Assembly: GCF_051811025.1 (NCBI RefSeq)
Contig: NZ_JBPWQE010000001.1
Coordinates: 4,960,001 to 5,024,000, forward strand
DNA length: 64,000 bases
Reading direction: 5' to 3'
Source of the DNA: Tardiphaga sp051811025
GTDB taxonomy: Bacteria; Pseudomonadota; Alphaproteobacteria; Rhizobiales; Xanthobacteraceae
A program made the translations under genes and the position numbers. Below the pieces are notes generated by a model. That model was not told the origin of the DNA. It saw nothing but the letters and a program-made list of their open reading frames with translations, and searched no databases. Position 1 is the first letter of the stretch. Each line of letters starts with the position of its first letter. Shown in pieces: positions 34,693 through 43,392 of this stretch.

Positions 34693-35871
34693 CTAAGCGA
34701 GCTCCTGCTCCACCAGCCCGGCGAGATAGCTCGCGCCGATCGGCAGCAGATCGTCGTTGAAATCGTAGCCGGGATTGTGCACGGGCACGCCGCCCTTGTC
34801 GGCGCTGCGCTGCCCGAACATCAGATAGGCACCACGGTTGCGTTCGAGCATGAACGCGAAATCTTCACCGGCAAGAATTGGATTGCCTTCGCGCAGCACC
34901 TCAGTGACGCCCGGCACCGCCGCGGCCGCCTCTGCCGCGCGCACCGTCTCGTCGGCCGTGTTGATCGTGGCCGGATAGGCGTGGCGATACTCGATCTCCG
35001 CCGTGCCGCCGCAGGCTTGCGCGGTCAGCGTCACCGCGCGCATGAACAACTCCTCAACGCGTTCGCGCACCTCGGGCTTCAGCGTACGCACCGAGCCGCG
35101 CAACTCCACCGTCTCGGGCAGAACGATGTCCGAGGTACCGCCGTGGATCTGGCCGATGCTGATGATGGCAGATTCCAGTGCATCAACCTGACGGGACGGA
35201 ATCGCGTTCAGCGCATTCACCACCTGCGCCGCCATGGCCACCGTATCGATGCCCTGATGCGGATGCGCACCGTGCGAGGAACGGCCACGCAGCGTCACCT
35301 TGAAATAATCGATCGCCGCCAGCGCCGTGCCGGTCAGCGCTTTGACGGTACCGAGCGGCATGTCCGGGCTGTTGTGGATCGCATAGATGGAATCGCAGGG
35401 AAAACGCTCGAACAACCCGTCGTCCATCATCGCCTTGGCGCCGGCGAGGCCTTCCTCGGCCGGCTGAAAGATCAGATGCACCGTGCCGGCGAAATTGCGC
35501 GTCTCGGCAAGATACTTGGCCGCCCCGAGCAACATGGTGGTGTGACCGTCATGACCGCAGGCATGCATGCGGCCGGCATTCTGCGAGCGATGGGCAAAAC
35601 CGTTGCCCTCCTCCATCGGCAGCGCGTCCATATCCGCGCGCAAGCCAATGGCCCGGTTGCTGCCGGCCGCCTGATGACGGCCGCGGATCACGCCGACCAC
35701 GCCGGTGCCGCCGAACCCGCGATGCACCTCGATACCCCACTCCGACAACCGCTCCGCCACCAGCGCGCTGGTGCGCTCCTCCTCAAAGCCAATCTCTGGA
35801 TGTGCATGGAAATCCCTGCGCCAGGCAGTCATTTCCGGGTGCAATTGGTCGAGACGTTCGCGCGGGGTCAT
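34693..35871 (-). CDS. M20-family amidohydrolase (hippurate hydrolase/N-acyl-amino acid amidohydrolase type)
   Basis: A 392-residue metallohydrolase of the M20D group that cleaves N-acyl or N-carbamoyl amino acids. The metal-ligand motifs are GLRADMDALPM, MHACGHDGHTTMLLG and the catalytic EEGLAGAKAM, with NPILAGEDFAFMLE near the C terminus. GGTGAGAG precedes the ATG. The gene converges with the GntR-type regulator, and is on the same side as the TRAP operon; a link to that pathway is possible but unproven. Confidence 0.88.
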   Translation of the reverse strand: MTPRERLDQLHPEMTAWRRDFHAHPEIGFEEERTSALVAERLSEWGIEVHRGFGGTGVVGVIRGRHQAAGSNRAIGLRADMDALPMEEGNGFAHRSQNAGRMHACGHDGHTTMLLGAAKYLAETRNFAGTVHLIFQPAEEGLAGAKAMMDDGLFERFPCDSIYAIHNSPDMPLGTVKALTGTALAAIDYFKVTLRGRSSHGAHPHQGIDTVAMAAQVVNALNAIPSRQVDALESAIISIGQIHGGTSDIVLPETVELRGSVRTLKPEVRERVEELFMRAVTLTAQACGGTAEIEYRHAYPATINTADETVRAAEAAAAVPGVTEVLREGNPILAGEDFAFMLERNRGAYLMFGQRSADKGGVPVHNPGYDFNDDLLPIGASYLAGLVEQELA

Positions 35872-36027
35872 ATGCTCTCACCTTTGGGCTTGTCCTGCCC
35901 ATAGGCTAGCCCGGTGATCATGCCCTCGCAACCAACCGACCGCACACGCAGCGCCACTTACTTCAGTGCTGCCCCCGTGGTGACATCAAGCAGTTAGGAT
36001 TAACGTGGCGAGATGCGCGCCACCACA

Positions 36028-36049
36028 TGATCGACATCGTGGTCGATCA
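36028..36049. promoter_or_regulatory. Perfect 8-bp inverted repeat, possible operator
   Basis: tgatcgac and gtcgatca are separated by six bases (atcgtg). The geometry suits a dimeric regulator. It lies about 32 bases before motif copy 1. The regulator is not known; it does not match the FixK/FNR box well. Confidence 0.35.
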
Positions 36050-36080
36050 GCCTATCTGTGAATGCTGTGCGTTCTGGAAA

Positions 36081-36108
36081 ATGGCACGCCATTCAGAATA
36101 AAACTGCG
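36081..36108 (+). promoter_or_regulatory. Shared palindromic motif, copy 1
   Basis: atggcacgccattcagaa followed by taaaactgcg. The core atggc-ac-gccat is a perfect palindrome. The same element occurs at 38731-38757 and 54106-54120, each upstream of a plus-strand gene. Here the next gene is the YbaK-like deacylase at 36413. Confidence 0.5.
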
Positions 36109-36412
36109 CCCCCTATACTTTTGAAATAGATATATAATTTCGATTGAACACCTCATGCGATCCTCGCATGCGATCGAATGGACGGCCACCCCCGTTTGCG
36201 GGAAGAAGCGTTGCGGCGCTCGCGCAGTCACCACCGACAGCGCGGGCATCCTGACTATCTCGCGAGAGAGTTGGTCACCGATAACGAATTGCAGCTGGCG
36301 GATGGGAGGCCTATGCTGGGCTTATAACCAAGCAGCCGCCCATCGCACGGCGAGAGTCTGCAGACAAAGACCTTACGATGGATGGCTTGCATTTTGCCCC
36401 GGAGGTCACGCC

Positions 36413-36883
36413 ATGACCATTGCTCCCACCCTGCAAAAATACCTGGCCGCTGAAAACATCCAATACGAGGTGATCCCGCACGAACTCCGCATGACGTCCT
36501 CTGGTACGGCTGAGGCATGCCATATCTCGGGCGATCGCCTCGCCAAGGGCATCGTGTTGCGGCGTGACGGCGAATATATACTGGCCGTCTTGCCCGCATC
36601 GCATCACCTCCGCCTGTCGGACCTGAGGACATCACTCGGCGACAATGTCCACATGGCCGATGAAACCGAGATCCATCAGCTGTTCCGCGACTGCGCGCAC
36701 GGTGCAGTTCCTGCCGTCGGTAAATGCTACGGTCTGGATATCATCGTCGACGACAGCATCCAGGCGCAGCCGGAGGTCTATCTGGAAGCTGGCGATCACG
36801 AGACGCTGCTTCATATGGGTCACGCGCAGTTTGCGCGCCTGACGGCCAACGCGCCGCACGGGCGTTTTAGCGCGCATGACTGA
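36413..36883 (+). CDS. YbaK/EbsC-family aminoacyl-tRNA deacylase-like protein
   Basis: A 156-residue protein of the YbaK/ProX editing fold, which hydrolyses mischarged aminoacyl-tRNAs in trans. Family features are the early YEVIPHE, AKGIVLRRDGEYILAVLPA with the conserved lysine, and the C-terminal VYLEAGDHETLLHMG. GGAGGT seven bases before the ATG fixes the start. It is preceded by motif copy 1 and followed on the other strand by AMP nucleosidase. The tRNA specificity cannot be told from sequence alone. Confidence 0.86.
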   Translation: MTIAPTLQKYLAAENIQYEVIPHELRMTSSGTAEACHISGDRLAKGIVLRRDGEYILAVLPASHHLRLSDLRTSLGDNVHMADETEIHQLFRDCAHGAVPAVGKCYGLDIIVDDSIQAQPEVYLEAGDHETLLHMGHAQFARLTANAPHGRFSAHD

Positions 36884-36975
36884 GGATTAGTCGGACGATC
36901 CGGGGCGACCGTCGCGGTCCCGAATGGGAAGATTGTGCCGCTGCTTAACTATTGCTGCAGCGGTGCGACGCTTCT

Positions 36976-37776
36976 TTACGTCTCATGCCCTGCATCAAAA
37001 TCGTCTTCGAAACGCAAATGCTTGACGCTGCGGCCGCGGCGCCGCACAAGCTTCAGGGCCTCCACCCCGATCCTGATATGCCTTTCGACATAATTCGCGG
37101 TCACCTCCTGATCCGACGCTTCGGTCTTCACACCCTCGGGAATCATTGGCTGATCAGACACAAGAAGCAGCGCGCCAGTCGAAATGTGATTGGCAAATCC
37201 TGCAGCAAAGATTGTTGCAGTCTCCATATCGATCGCCATGCTTCGTGTACGACGCAATATATCCCTGAAGCGATCATCGTGTTCCCAGACACGACGATTG
37301 GTTGTGTAGACGGTGCCGGTCCAATAGTCGTGACCGAGATCGCGGATCATGGTTGACACCGCGCGTTGCAACTGGAATGCGGGCAGCGCAGGAACCTCCG
37401 GGGGCAAGTAATCATTTGAGGTGCCTTCGCCCCGAATGGCCGCAATCGGCAGGATCAAATCGCCAATTTGATTTTTGCGTTTCAACCCGCCGCATTTGCC
37501 CAGAAATAATACGGCTTTCGGCGCGATGGCGCTTAACAGATCCATCACGGTCGCGGCATTCGGGCTTCCCATGCCGAAGTTAATCAGAGTGATACCATCG
37601 GCAGTCGCGTTGGGCATCGGTCGATCTGCGCCCTTTACCAAACTGCCATACGCCGTTGCGAACCATTCGACGTAGTTGTCGAAGTTGGTCAGGAGAACAT
37701 ACTCTCCGAACTCAGCAAGCGGCGTGCCGGTGTAACGCGGCAACCAGTTTTCTACGATATCCTTTTTCTCTTTCAT
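36976..37776 (-). CDS. amn: AMP nucleosidase, short form
   Basis: A 266-residue nucleoside phosphorylase-fold enzyme that cleaves AMP to adenine and ribose 5-phosphate. It contains INFGMGSPNAATVMDLL, VLFLGKCGGLKRKNQIGDLI, MAIDMETATIFAAGFAN and LLLVSDQPMIPEGVKTE, the catalytic-domain blocks of Amn. It lacks the roughly 200-residue N-terminal regulatory domain of the long E. coli form, so allosteric control by ATP and phosphate may differ. The start was placed at MKEKKDIVENW; the frame is open 105 bases upstream. The enzyme would adjust adenylate levels under stress. Confidence 0.88.
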   Translation of the reverse strand: MKEKKDIVENWLPRYTGTPLAEFGEYVLLTNFDNYVEWFATAYGSLVKGADRPMPNATADGITLINFGMGSPNAATVMDLLSAIAPKAVLFLGKCGGLKRKNQIGDLILPIAAIRGEGTSNDYLPPEVPALPAFQLQRAVSTMIRDLGHDYWTGTVYTTNRRVWEHDDRFRDILRRTRSMAIDMETATIFAAGFANHISTGALLLVSDQPMIPEGVKTEASDQEVTANYVERHIRIGVEALKLVRRRGRSVKHLRFEDDFDAGHET

Positions 37777-38102
37777 TCCCGCTGATCTCGTCTGGAGGTG
37801 TGCAACGCCGCAGCCTGCCAAACCAGTGGATAGGACTGTTCCCTGTCCAATGAGACACGCCTGGATTATCTGGGGTTCCATTAATCCACTTGCAACCGTG
37901 AATGGTCCGGGTCTTGCGTCGAATGCGCGCTATTCAGGAAGGTGACTTGCAACAGCGGCCGCGTTTGTCGGGTCTGATCGCGCAGGAATGATGTTTTCTT
38001 CTGCGACCTCGCACGTAATTGATTGTATAGTTGAGGACACGGAGGAGGCGAGACGTACTGCATTGCATCAATTCCCCTGAACTCTAGGAACGGAGGTTCG
38101 CC

Positions 38103-38522
38103 ATGAAAGTCAAAGAGGTGATGCACAAAGGTGTCGACTGGGTCAGCCCCGACACCCCTGTCACCGAACTCGCAAAATTGATGCGGGGGCATGACATTGG
38201 CTGCGTTCCGGTTGGCGAGGACGACCGCCTGATCGGAATGGTGACCGACCGCGACATCGTCTGCAAAGGGCTCGCGAGGAACAGTTTCGATGCCCACCGC
38301 GCGACGGCGCGCGACGTGATGACCGAAGGTATCCATTGTTGCCGGGAGGACGATGATCTCGCAAAGGCAATGCATCACATGGAGAAACTGCGGGTCCGCA
38401 GGCTGCCGGTGATCAACAAGAGTAAACGGATGGTCGGTATCGTCAGCCTGGGCGATGTCAGCCATTCTGCGTCAGGTGATTTGTTGTCCGACTGCGTCAA
38501 GAGCGTTTCGGCCCATCACTGA
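38103..38522 (+). CDS. CBS-domain pair protein
   Basis: A 139-residue stand-alone protein made of two CBS domains (VMHKGVDWVSPDTPVTELAK, IGMVTDRDIVCKGLA; then VMTEGIHCCREDDDLAKAM, LPVINKSKRMVGIVSLGDV). Such pairs bind AMP, ATP or other adenosyl ligands and act as energy or ion-strength sensors. GGAGG seven bases before the ATG sets the start. It lies between AMP nucleosidase and the NfeD/slipin pair; adenylate binding would fit this neighbourhood, but that is inference. Confidence 0.92.
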   Translation: MKVKEVMHKGVDWVSPDTPVTELAKLMRGHDIGCVPVGEDDRLIGMVTDRDIVCKGLARNSFDAHRATARDVMTEGIHCCREDDDLAKAMHHMEKLRVRRLPVINKSKRMVGIVSLGDVSHSASGDLLSDCVKSVSAHH

Positions 38523-38714
38523 AACACGGCCAGTCGGCACGATCGTGGAGCAGCTCGATGACAGAACTTTGCTCGTCGAACCGCGATGAAGTAGGTCGTG
38601 CCGACGCGGTCACGCCATTGTCCGTAGGCGCAGCGAGGGCGTAGATCGAAACTGCGGCATGCGGACAGCGAATACGGTCCCAACATTATGCACACGCCTT
38701 GTTCGCGTTTTTTT

Positions 38715-38757
38715 CTGAATGGTGGCAATTTGGCGCGCCATTCAGAACGAAACTGCG
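38715..38757 (+). promoter_or_regulatory. Shared palindromic motif, copy 2
   Basis: ctgaatgg (38715-38722) and ccattcag (38738-38745) are an inverted repeat around tggcaatttggcgcg, and the right half continues aacgaaactgcg. The core tggcgcgcca is itself palindromic. It lies about 160 bases before the GTG of the NfeD-type gene. The 395-base gap 38523-38917 holds no convincing gene. Confidence 0.5.
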
Positions 38758-38917
38758 AACTTCTTATGTCATTGAGACTACCTGATAATATCGAAGATTC
38801 CTCTCGTCTTGCGCAACCCTCTCATTCGTTTCGACAACGGGCGGTGGCTCGCTAATCCCCGTCGTATTGAGATTCTGCCAGGACCCCCCACATCATCTTG
38901 ATAAGGGAGTCCTGGCT

Positions 38918-40321
38918 GTGCAGACCGTACGGGCTACTCTTGCCGCGACAATTGCGATTGCCGCTCTGGCTGTCTTCCCCACCACGTCTGTCTCGGCGGA
39001 GGGGAGTGGAAAACTTGTGCTGACGATCGCAATCGACGGAGCGATCGGACCGGCAACCGCCAGCTACGTGAAGGACGCTCTCGCCAAGGCAAGCGAACGG
39101 CGCGCCGAAGCTGTCATTCTGCGCCTGAATACGCCGGGCGGCCTCGTCACCAGCATGCGCGAGACCATCGCCGACGTGCTGGCATCGCCCGTTCCTGTCA
39201 TCGGTTATGTCGCCCCGTCCGGAGCCCATGCCGCCAGCGCCGGCACTTATCTCCTCTATGCAACGCATATCGCCGCAATGGCGCCGGGCACCAATCTCGG
39301 CGCGGCAACGCCCGTGCAAATCGGCAGTCCGGTGCCAGGCCTGCCGGGCATCACCCCTGACAAAGACGGTAAGGACAAGAAAGACGGCGCCCAGCAAACG
39401 GAGCCGAAGGACGCGATGATGGCGAAGGCGACGAACGACGCCGTCGCCTTTATCCGCAGCCTGGCCGAGTTACGAAGACGTAACGCCGATTGGGCCGAGA
39501 AAGCCGTCCGCGAGGCAGCCAGCCTCTCCGCCAGTGCTGCGTTGCAAGCGAATGTCATCGATCTCATTGCGCGCGACCCGGTCGAACTGCTCAGGCAGAT
39601 CGATGGTCACGTCGTGGAGCTTCCCGGTGGCGACAGACGGCATCTGACGACGAAGGATGCGACGATCGAGACGATCGATTCCGGATGGATCGCGCAATTT
39701 CTGTCTGTGATCACCAACCCCAACGTCGCCTTCATTCTTCTGCTGGTTGGCATCTACGGTCTGATTTTTGAATTCATGTCTCCTGGTGCCGTCGCGCCCG
39801 GCGTGGTCGGTACAATCTGTCTGTTGCTAGGCCTCTATGCCTTCAACCTGCTGCCGACCAACTATGCCGGCCTTGGGCTGATGATGTTGGGGATCGCGCT
39901 TCTGATTATCGAGGCCTTCAACCCGACCGTGGTTCTTGGCCTCGGCGGAGCCATCGCCCTGGTCCTTGGTGGGTTGATGTTGTTCAGGATCGAAGCGCCC
40001 GGATACCGGCTGTCATGGACGCTCGTCGGCATCGTGACGGCGATGTTCATCGGGCTGCTTGTCATTGTGCTCGGCTCGCTTCGGCGTGCCCGCAAAGCTC
40101 CGGCACGAGTCGGCGCGCAGGCCATGCACGGCCTAGCTGCCGAAGTTCTCGACTGGAACGACATCGAAGGTCACGTCTTCACGCAGGGTGAGCGCTGGCG
40201 AGCCCGCAGCACGGAAACGTTCAACCCCGGAGAGACGGTCGAGATAGCCAGCATCACGGATCTGACGCTGATGGTGCGTCGCCGGCCGGCACTCAGCGCC
40301 GGCGAAGGAGGTGTGCGATGA
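38918..40321 (+). CDS. NfeD-family ClpP-class membrane serine protease
   Basis: A 467-residue protein with a signal peptide (ALAVFPTTSVSAEG), an N-terminal ClpP-like serine protease domain (nucleophile Ser in GAHAASAGTYLLY; catalytic Lys in EKAVREAASL), about four membrane helices from residue 270 and a C-terminal OB-fold domain (LDWNDIEGHVFTQGERWRAR). The long form of NfeD cleaves the C terminus of its stomatin partner. GGGAG precedes the GTG chosen as start; a TTG 51 bases upstream is in frame. The stop overlaps the next gene by four bases. Confidence 0.88.
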   Translation: MQTVRATLAATIAIAALAVFPTTSVSAEGSGKLVLTIAIDGAIGPATASYVKDALAKASERRAEAVILRLNTPGGLVTSMRETIADVLASPVPVIGYVAPSGAHAASAGTYLLYATHIAAMAPGTNLGAATPVQIGSPVPGLPGITPDKDGKDKKDGAQQTEPKDAMMAKATNDAVAFIRSLAELRRRNADWAEKAVREAASLSASAALQANVIDLIARDPVELLRQIDGHVVELPGGDRRHLTTKDATIETIDSGWIAQFLSVITNPNVAFILLLVGIYGLIFEFMSPGAVAPGVVGTICLLLGLYAFNLLPTNYAGLGLMMLGIALLIIEAFNPTVVLGLGGAIALVLGGLMLFRIEAPGYRLSWTLVGIVTAMFIGLLVIVLGSLRRARKAPARVGAQAMHGLAAEVLDWNDIEGHVFTQGERWRARSTETFNPGETVEIASITDLTLMVRRRPALSAGEGGVR

Positions 40322-41082
40322 TGCTCGATTACATAGCCTATTCGCTGCTCGCGATCATCGTGATCGCCTTTCTCTCCTCCGCCATTCGCATCCTGCGGGA
40401 ATACGAGCGCGGCATCGTCTTCACGCTCGGACGCTTCACCGGCGTGAAAGGTCCGGGGCTCATCATCCTGATTCCGTTCGTGCAGCAGATGGTGAAGGCC
40501 GATCTCAGGGTGATGGTGCAAGATGTACCGCCGCAGGACGTCATTTCCCGCGATAACGTTTCCGTCAAGGTGAATGCCGTTCTCTATTTCCGCATCGTCG
40601 ATCCAGAACGCGCGATCATCAAGGTCGGAAATTACATGGCCGCGACCAGCCAGTTAGCGCAGACCACACTGCGCTCGGTGCTCGGCAAGCACGAGTTGGA
40701 TGAAATGCTCGCAGAACGCGACAAACTCAACGCCGACATTCAGGAGATCCTCGACCAGCAAACCGACGCGTGGGGCATCAAGGTTACCAACATCGAGATC
40801 AAGGATATCGACCTCAATGAAAACATGGTGCGTGCCATCGCCAAGCAGGCCGAGGCGGAGCGGCTGCGGCGAGCGAAAGTGATCAATGCGATAGGCGAGC
40901 AGCAAGCCGCCGAGAAGCTCGTCGAGGCCGGCCGGATCCTCGCTCAGGAGCCGCAGGCGATGCAGCTGCGCTATTTTGCGGCGTTGCACGACATTGCAGG
41001 CGAGCGGTCATCGACTGTGGTCTTTCCGTTGCCGATGGATCTGCTCAGCCATATGACGCCGCGGCCGGGCGGAACATCGTGA
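40318..41082 (+). CDS. Slipin (stomatin/SPFH/band 7 family)
   Basis: A 254-residue membrane-anchored SPFH protein: one N-terminal helix, then the band 7 domain (REYERGIVFTLGRFTGVKGPG, VNAVLYFRIVDPERAI, TLRSVLGKHELDEMLAERD) and a C-terminal coiled coil (KQAEAERLRRAKVINA). It overlaps the NfeD-type gene by ATGA. SPFH/NfeD pairs organise membrane microdomains and affect membrane protein quality. The order and coupling are classical. A hairpin follows 42 bases after the stop. Confidence 0.94.
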   Translation: MMLDYIAYSLLAIIVIAFLSSAIRILREYERGIVFTLGRFTGVKGPGLIILIPFVQQMVKADLRVMVQDVPPQDVISRDNVSVKVNAVLYFRIVDPERAIIKVGNYMAATSQLAQTTLRSVLGKHELDEMLAERDKLNADIQEILDQQTDAWGIKVTNIEIKDIDLNENMVRAIAKQAEAERLRRAKVINAIGEQQAAEKLVEAGRILAQEPQAMQLRYFAALHDIAGERSSTVVFPLPMDLLSHMTPRPGGTS

Positions 41083-41124
41083 CTACCTTCTTGTACTTCG
41101 GTGCCAGCTTCGGCTTAAGTCGGT

Positions 41125-41144
41125 CATGGCCCGAAGGGGCCATG
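41125..41144. terminator. Hairpin after the NfeD/slipin operon
   Basis: catggccc and gggccatg form a perfect 8-bp stem around a gaag loop between converging genes, followed by tctcac and not a T run. Confidence 0.45.
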
Positions 41145-41179
41145 TCTCACACAAGCTTACTCACCAGCCCGATTGACCA

Positions 41180-41383
41180 TTAATGAGTATCCTCGGCGCG
41201 CTCGTCGACAGGCACATGTGACGGGTGTCGTGCGTCGCCGCGCCGGTTTTGTGGACGGACATACATCGTCATCGCTTCCGGGAGCTCTGCCTTGACTTTC
41301 AGAGCGGCGACAAGCGCGTCCTCGGCGTCCACGACGACATGGCCCGCCTTGCCCTTTAACTTGAATCCAACGGTAAATTGCAT
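41180..41383 (-). CDS. Small conserved hypothetical protein
   Basis: A 67-residue protein with a compact beta-alpha-beta start (MQFTVGFKLKGKAGHVVVDA, DALVAALKVKAELPEAMTMY) and a charged, His-rich tail. GAGGTGG before the ATG supports translation. It is the last gene on the minus strand after the cytochrome c gene and may belong to that cluster. No known family is recognised. Confidence 0.65.
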   Translation of the reverse strand: MQFTVGFKLKGKAGHVVVDAEDALVAALKVKAELPEAMTMYVRPQNRRGDARHPSHVPVDERAEDTH

Positions 41384-41438
41384 CTGCGCACCACCTCGTC
41401 TTCACTGCACTCGTCTTCACTACAATTGCGTCGCCCGC

Positions 41439-41846
41439 CTACTTTCCTCCAACGGGCGCCATCTCGGCCTTCTTTCCCGTCGGGTCGAACTGTTTGAGAT
41501 AGGCGACAACATCGTCAATCTGCTTCGGAATCTTGAGTCCCGGAAACGTCATTTTGGTGCCGGGGATCTTGGCCTTCGGATCCTTGATGTATTCGCGGAA
41601 GGTTGCTTCATCCCAGGTGATCCCGGAATTCTTGTTCGCAGGTGAATAACTGTAACCTGCAACTGTTCCAGCCTTACGCCCAAAAAGCCCGTTGAGCTCG
41701 GGCCCGACTGCATTCTTGGCGTTCTCGCCGATTTGGTGACACGCTCTGCACTGGGTAAATATTTTCTCTCCCGATGCAGCATCCTGCGCGAATGCAGAAG
41801 CGGTTGAGAGAATTCCGGCTCCGAGTACGCAAGCGAAAATTCGCAT
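41439..41846 (-). CDS. Class I cytochrome c (c2/c550 type)
   Basis: A 135-residue exported mono-haem cytochrome. After a signal peptide (ending at SAFAQ) the haem-binding CRACH motif lies at about residues 33-37, and the distal Met is in TKMTFPGLK. Features VGPELNGLFGRKAG and YSYSPANKNSGI are typical of the c2 family. It could be the electron donor of the cytochrome oxidase encoded just upstream on the same strand, 103 bases after a GYD-domain gene. No membrane anchor is present, so it is soluble in the periplasm. Confidence 0.92.
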   Translation of the reverse strand: MRIFACVLGAGILSTASAFAQDAASGEKIFTQCRACHQIGENAKNAVGPELNGLFGRKAGTVAGYSYSPANKNSGITWDEATFREYIKDPKAKIPGTKMTFPGLKIPKQIDDVVAYLKQFDPTGKKAEMAPVGGK

Positions 41847-41948
41847 ACGACCACTCCATGTCTGTCAACTCAGACGGTCGACAACCAAGATAGATCGACA
41901 TGTCACTGACCGGCGCGTGGCACTCGCGGACGTGCCTCCGGTCCGCAA

Positions 41949-42242
41949 TCAGCCAAGCGACTTGATGATCTCCCGGTAAGCCGTTTCGGGAAACGCTTTC
42001 AATGTGCGCGTTCGAATGTTTCCCAGCATACCGAGCTGCAAGTTGAATCGCGCGGCGACGGCATCATCAGGCGCTTCGTAAACCGCGACCATGTCATAGT
42101 CGCCCATGGTCAGAAAAAACGATTTGAACTCTCCATCCATATCCTTGAGAGCTTTCTTCGCCAGGTCGAGACGACGCGGCGAGTCCTTGACGTGTTGGAC
42201 ACCTTGATCGGTCCAGTTTGCAAGCATGATATATGTGGTCAT
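41949..42242 (-). CDS. GYD-domain protein
   Basis: A 97-residue protein of the GYD family, named for the motif present here as TMGDYDMVAVYEAPDD. The start MTTYIMLANWTDQG and RTLKAFPETAYREII are also typical. It has a ferredoxin-like fold with no known biochemical role. AAGGAGG seven bases before the ATG is a strong ribosome site. It lies 36 bases after the oxidase subunit IV gene and is likely co-transcribed. Confidence 0.9.
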   Translation of the reverse strand: MTTYIMLANWTDQGVQHVKDSPRRLDLAKKALKDMDGEFKSFFLTMGDYDMVAVYEAPDDAVAARFNLQLGMLGNIRTRTLKAFPETAYREIIKSLG

Positions 42243-42278
42243 AGAAGTCCTCCTTGCACACGAGGCCCCCGCTCATCT

Positions 42279-42644
42279 TTACGCCCCAGCCTTGAAGAAA
42301 ATGATCCGGCTCAACAGCGTGTAGTCCGACTCAAACACCATGATTCCGACAAAAACCAGCAGCAGCAACGGCGGGAGTAGGATGGCATAAGCCAAAGCCA
42401 GACGCTCCCACGCCATGTGCATGAAGACCGCAATAATCAAGCCTGCCTTCAACATCATGAACAGCACGATGAGAGACCACCTCAGATATCCCTGCAGGTT
42501 GAAGTAGTCGACGAGGTAAGAGCATGTACTCAGGACAAACAACCATCCCCAGACCACGAGATAAAGCTTGATCGGGTGCTGATGTCCCTCGGCATGGGCC
42601 GCGGGGGTTGCATGGGATGTTGCATGTAGCGTGACTTCAGCCAT
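42279..42644 (-). CDS. Cytochrome c oxidase subunit IV-like protein
   Basis: A 121-residue membrane protein with three helices, matching the short subunit IV (CtaF/CyoD-type) of haem-copper oxidases: a His-rich N terminus, then YLVVWGWLFVLSTCSYLVDY, LKAGLIIAVFMHMAWE and an aliphatic third helix. It lies ten bases after subunit III in the same operon. The small subunit helps assembly or stability. Family assignment is by features and position. Confidence 0.85.
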   Translation of the reverse strand: MAEVTLHATSHATPAAHAEGHQHPIKLYLVVWGWLFVLSTCSYLVDYFNLQGYLRWSLIVLFMMLKAGLIIAVFMHMAWERLALAYAILLPPLLLLVFVGIMVFESDYTLLSRIIFFKAGA

Positions 42645-42653
42645 GTTTTTCCC

Positions 42654-43376
42654 TCACCAAAGATAGAAAAAGGCAAAGATAAACACCCATACCAAATCGA
42701 CGAAATGCCAATAAAGGCCAGTGATTTCGACGATTTCGTAGTTCCCCTTCCTGCTTGTGAAAAATCCCCGACGTCCAGTCTCGAAATCTCCGCGCCAAAC
42801 CTTTCGCGCAATGATGATCAGGAAAATCACGCCAATCGTTACGTGCGTGCCGTGGAATCCTGTGATCATGAAAAAGCATGAGCCAAACTGCTCCGCCCCC
42901 CATGGATTTTCCCAGGGCCTCACCCCCTCCATGATCAGCTTGGTCCATTCGAAAGCCTGCATTCCGACAAATGTCGCACCGAACGCAGCGGTCACCAGCA
43001 TCAGCATCGCCGTTTTGCGGCGATCGTTGCGGTAGCCAAAATTGACGGCCATAGCCATGGTCCCGCTGCTGCTGATCAGCACGAAGGTCATGATGGCGAT
43101 CAGAATGAGCGGGATGTGTTGTCCCGCAATCGTCAGAGCGAAGACTTCACTCGGGTTTGGCCAGGGCACCGTCGTAGACATGCGCGCCGTCATGTACGAC
43201 AGCAGGAAGCAACCGAAGATGAATGTATCGCTGAGGAGAAAGATCCACATCATGGCCTTTCCCCAGGATACATTCTTGAATGCCCGTTGATCCGAGGACC
43301 AGTCGCCGACAATACCTTGCCAGCCTGTGGTCGTCGTTCGGCGTCTTTCGATGTTTGTCAGCACAGTCTCTGCCAT
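42654..43376 (-). CDS. Cytochrome c oxidase subunit III
   Basis: A 240-residue membrane protein with seven helices. Family features are KAMMWIFLLSDTFIFGCFL, GTHVTIGVIFLIIIARK with the conserved Gly/His, and YWHFVDLVWVFIFAFFYLW at the end. It follows a second, more divergent subunit III-like gene, an arrangement seen in the Bradyrhizobium coxMNOP alternative oxidase. This one (CoxO/P-like) is a typical subunit III by its motifs. Confidence 0.92.
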   Translation of the reverse strand: MAETVLTNIERRRTTTTGWQGIVGDWSSDQRAFKNVSWGKAMMWIFLLSDTFIFGCFLLSYMTARMSTTVPWPNPSEVFALTIAGQHIPLILIAIMTFVLISSSGTMAMAVNFGYRNDRRKTAMLMLVTAAFGATFVGMQAFEWTKLIMEGVRPWENPWGAEQFGSCFFMITGFHGTHVTIGVIFLIIIARKVWRGDFETGRRGFFTSRKGNYEIVEITGLYWHFVDLVWVFIFAFFYLW

Positions 43377-43392
43377 CGTATCGATGCCTTTC

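Larger units (their letters stand above)
35872..36412. other. Long intergenic region upstream of ybaK-like gene
   Basis: This 541-base region holds no convincing gene; short frames here lack ribosome sites and protein-like composition. It contains the inverted repeat at 36028-36049, copy 1 of the TGGCRCGCCATTCAG motif at 36081-36108, and an AT-rich stretch (aaatagatatataattt) that could house a promoter. Confidence 0.6.

Noticed and set aside
36081..36100. tggcacg near 36082 as a sigma-54 promoter
   Set aside because: The -12 TTGC element at the right spacing is missing, and two related copies have tggcgcg; the palindrome explains it better.
38516..38728. Small minus-strand frame between the CBS and NfeD genes
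   Set aside because: No ribosome site or protein-like composition, and it overlaps the regulatory motif.
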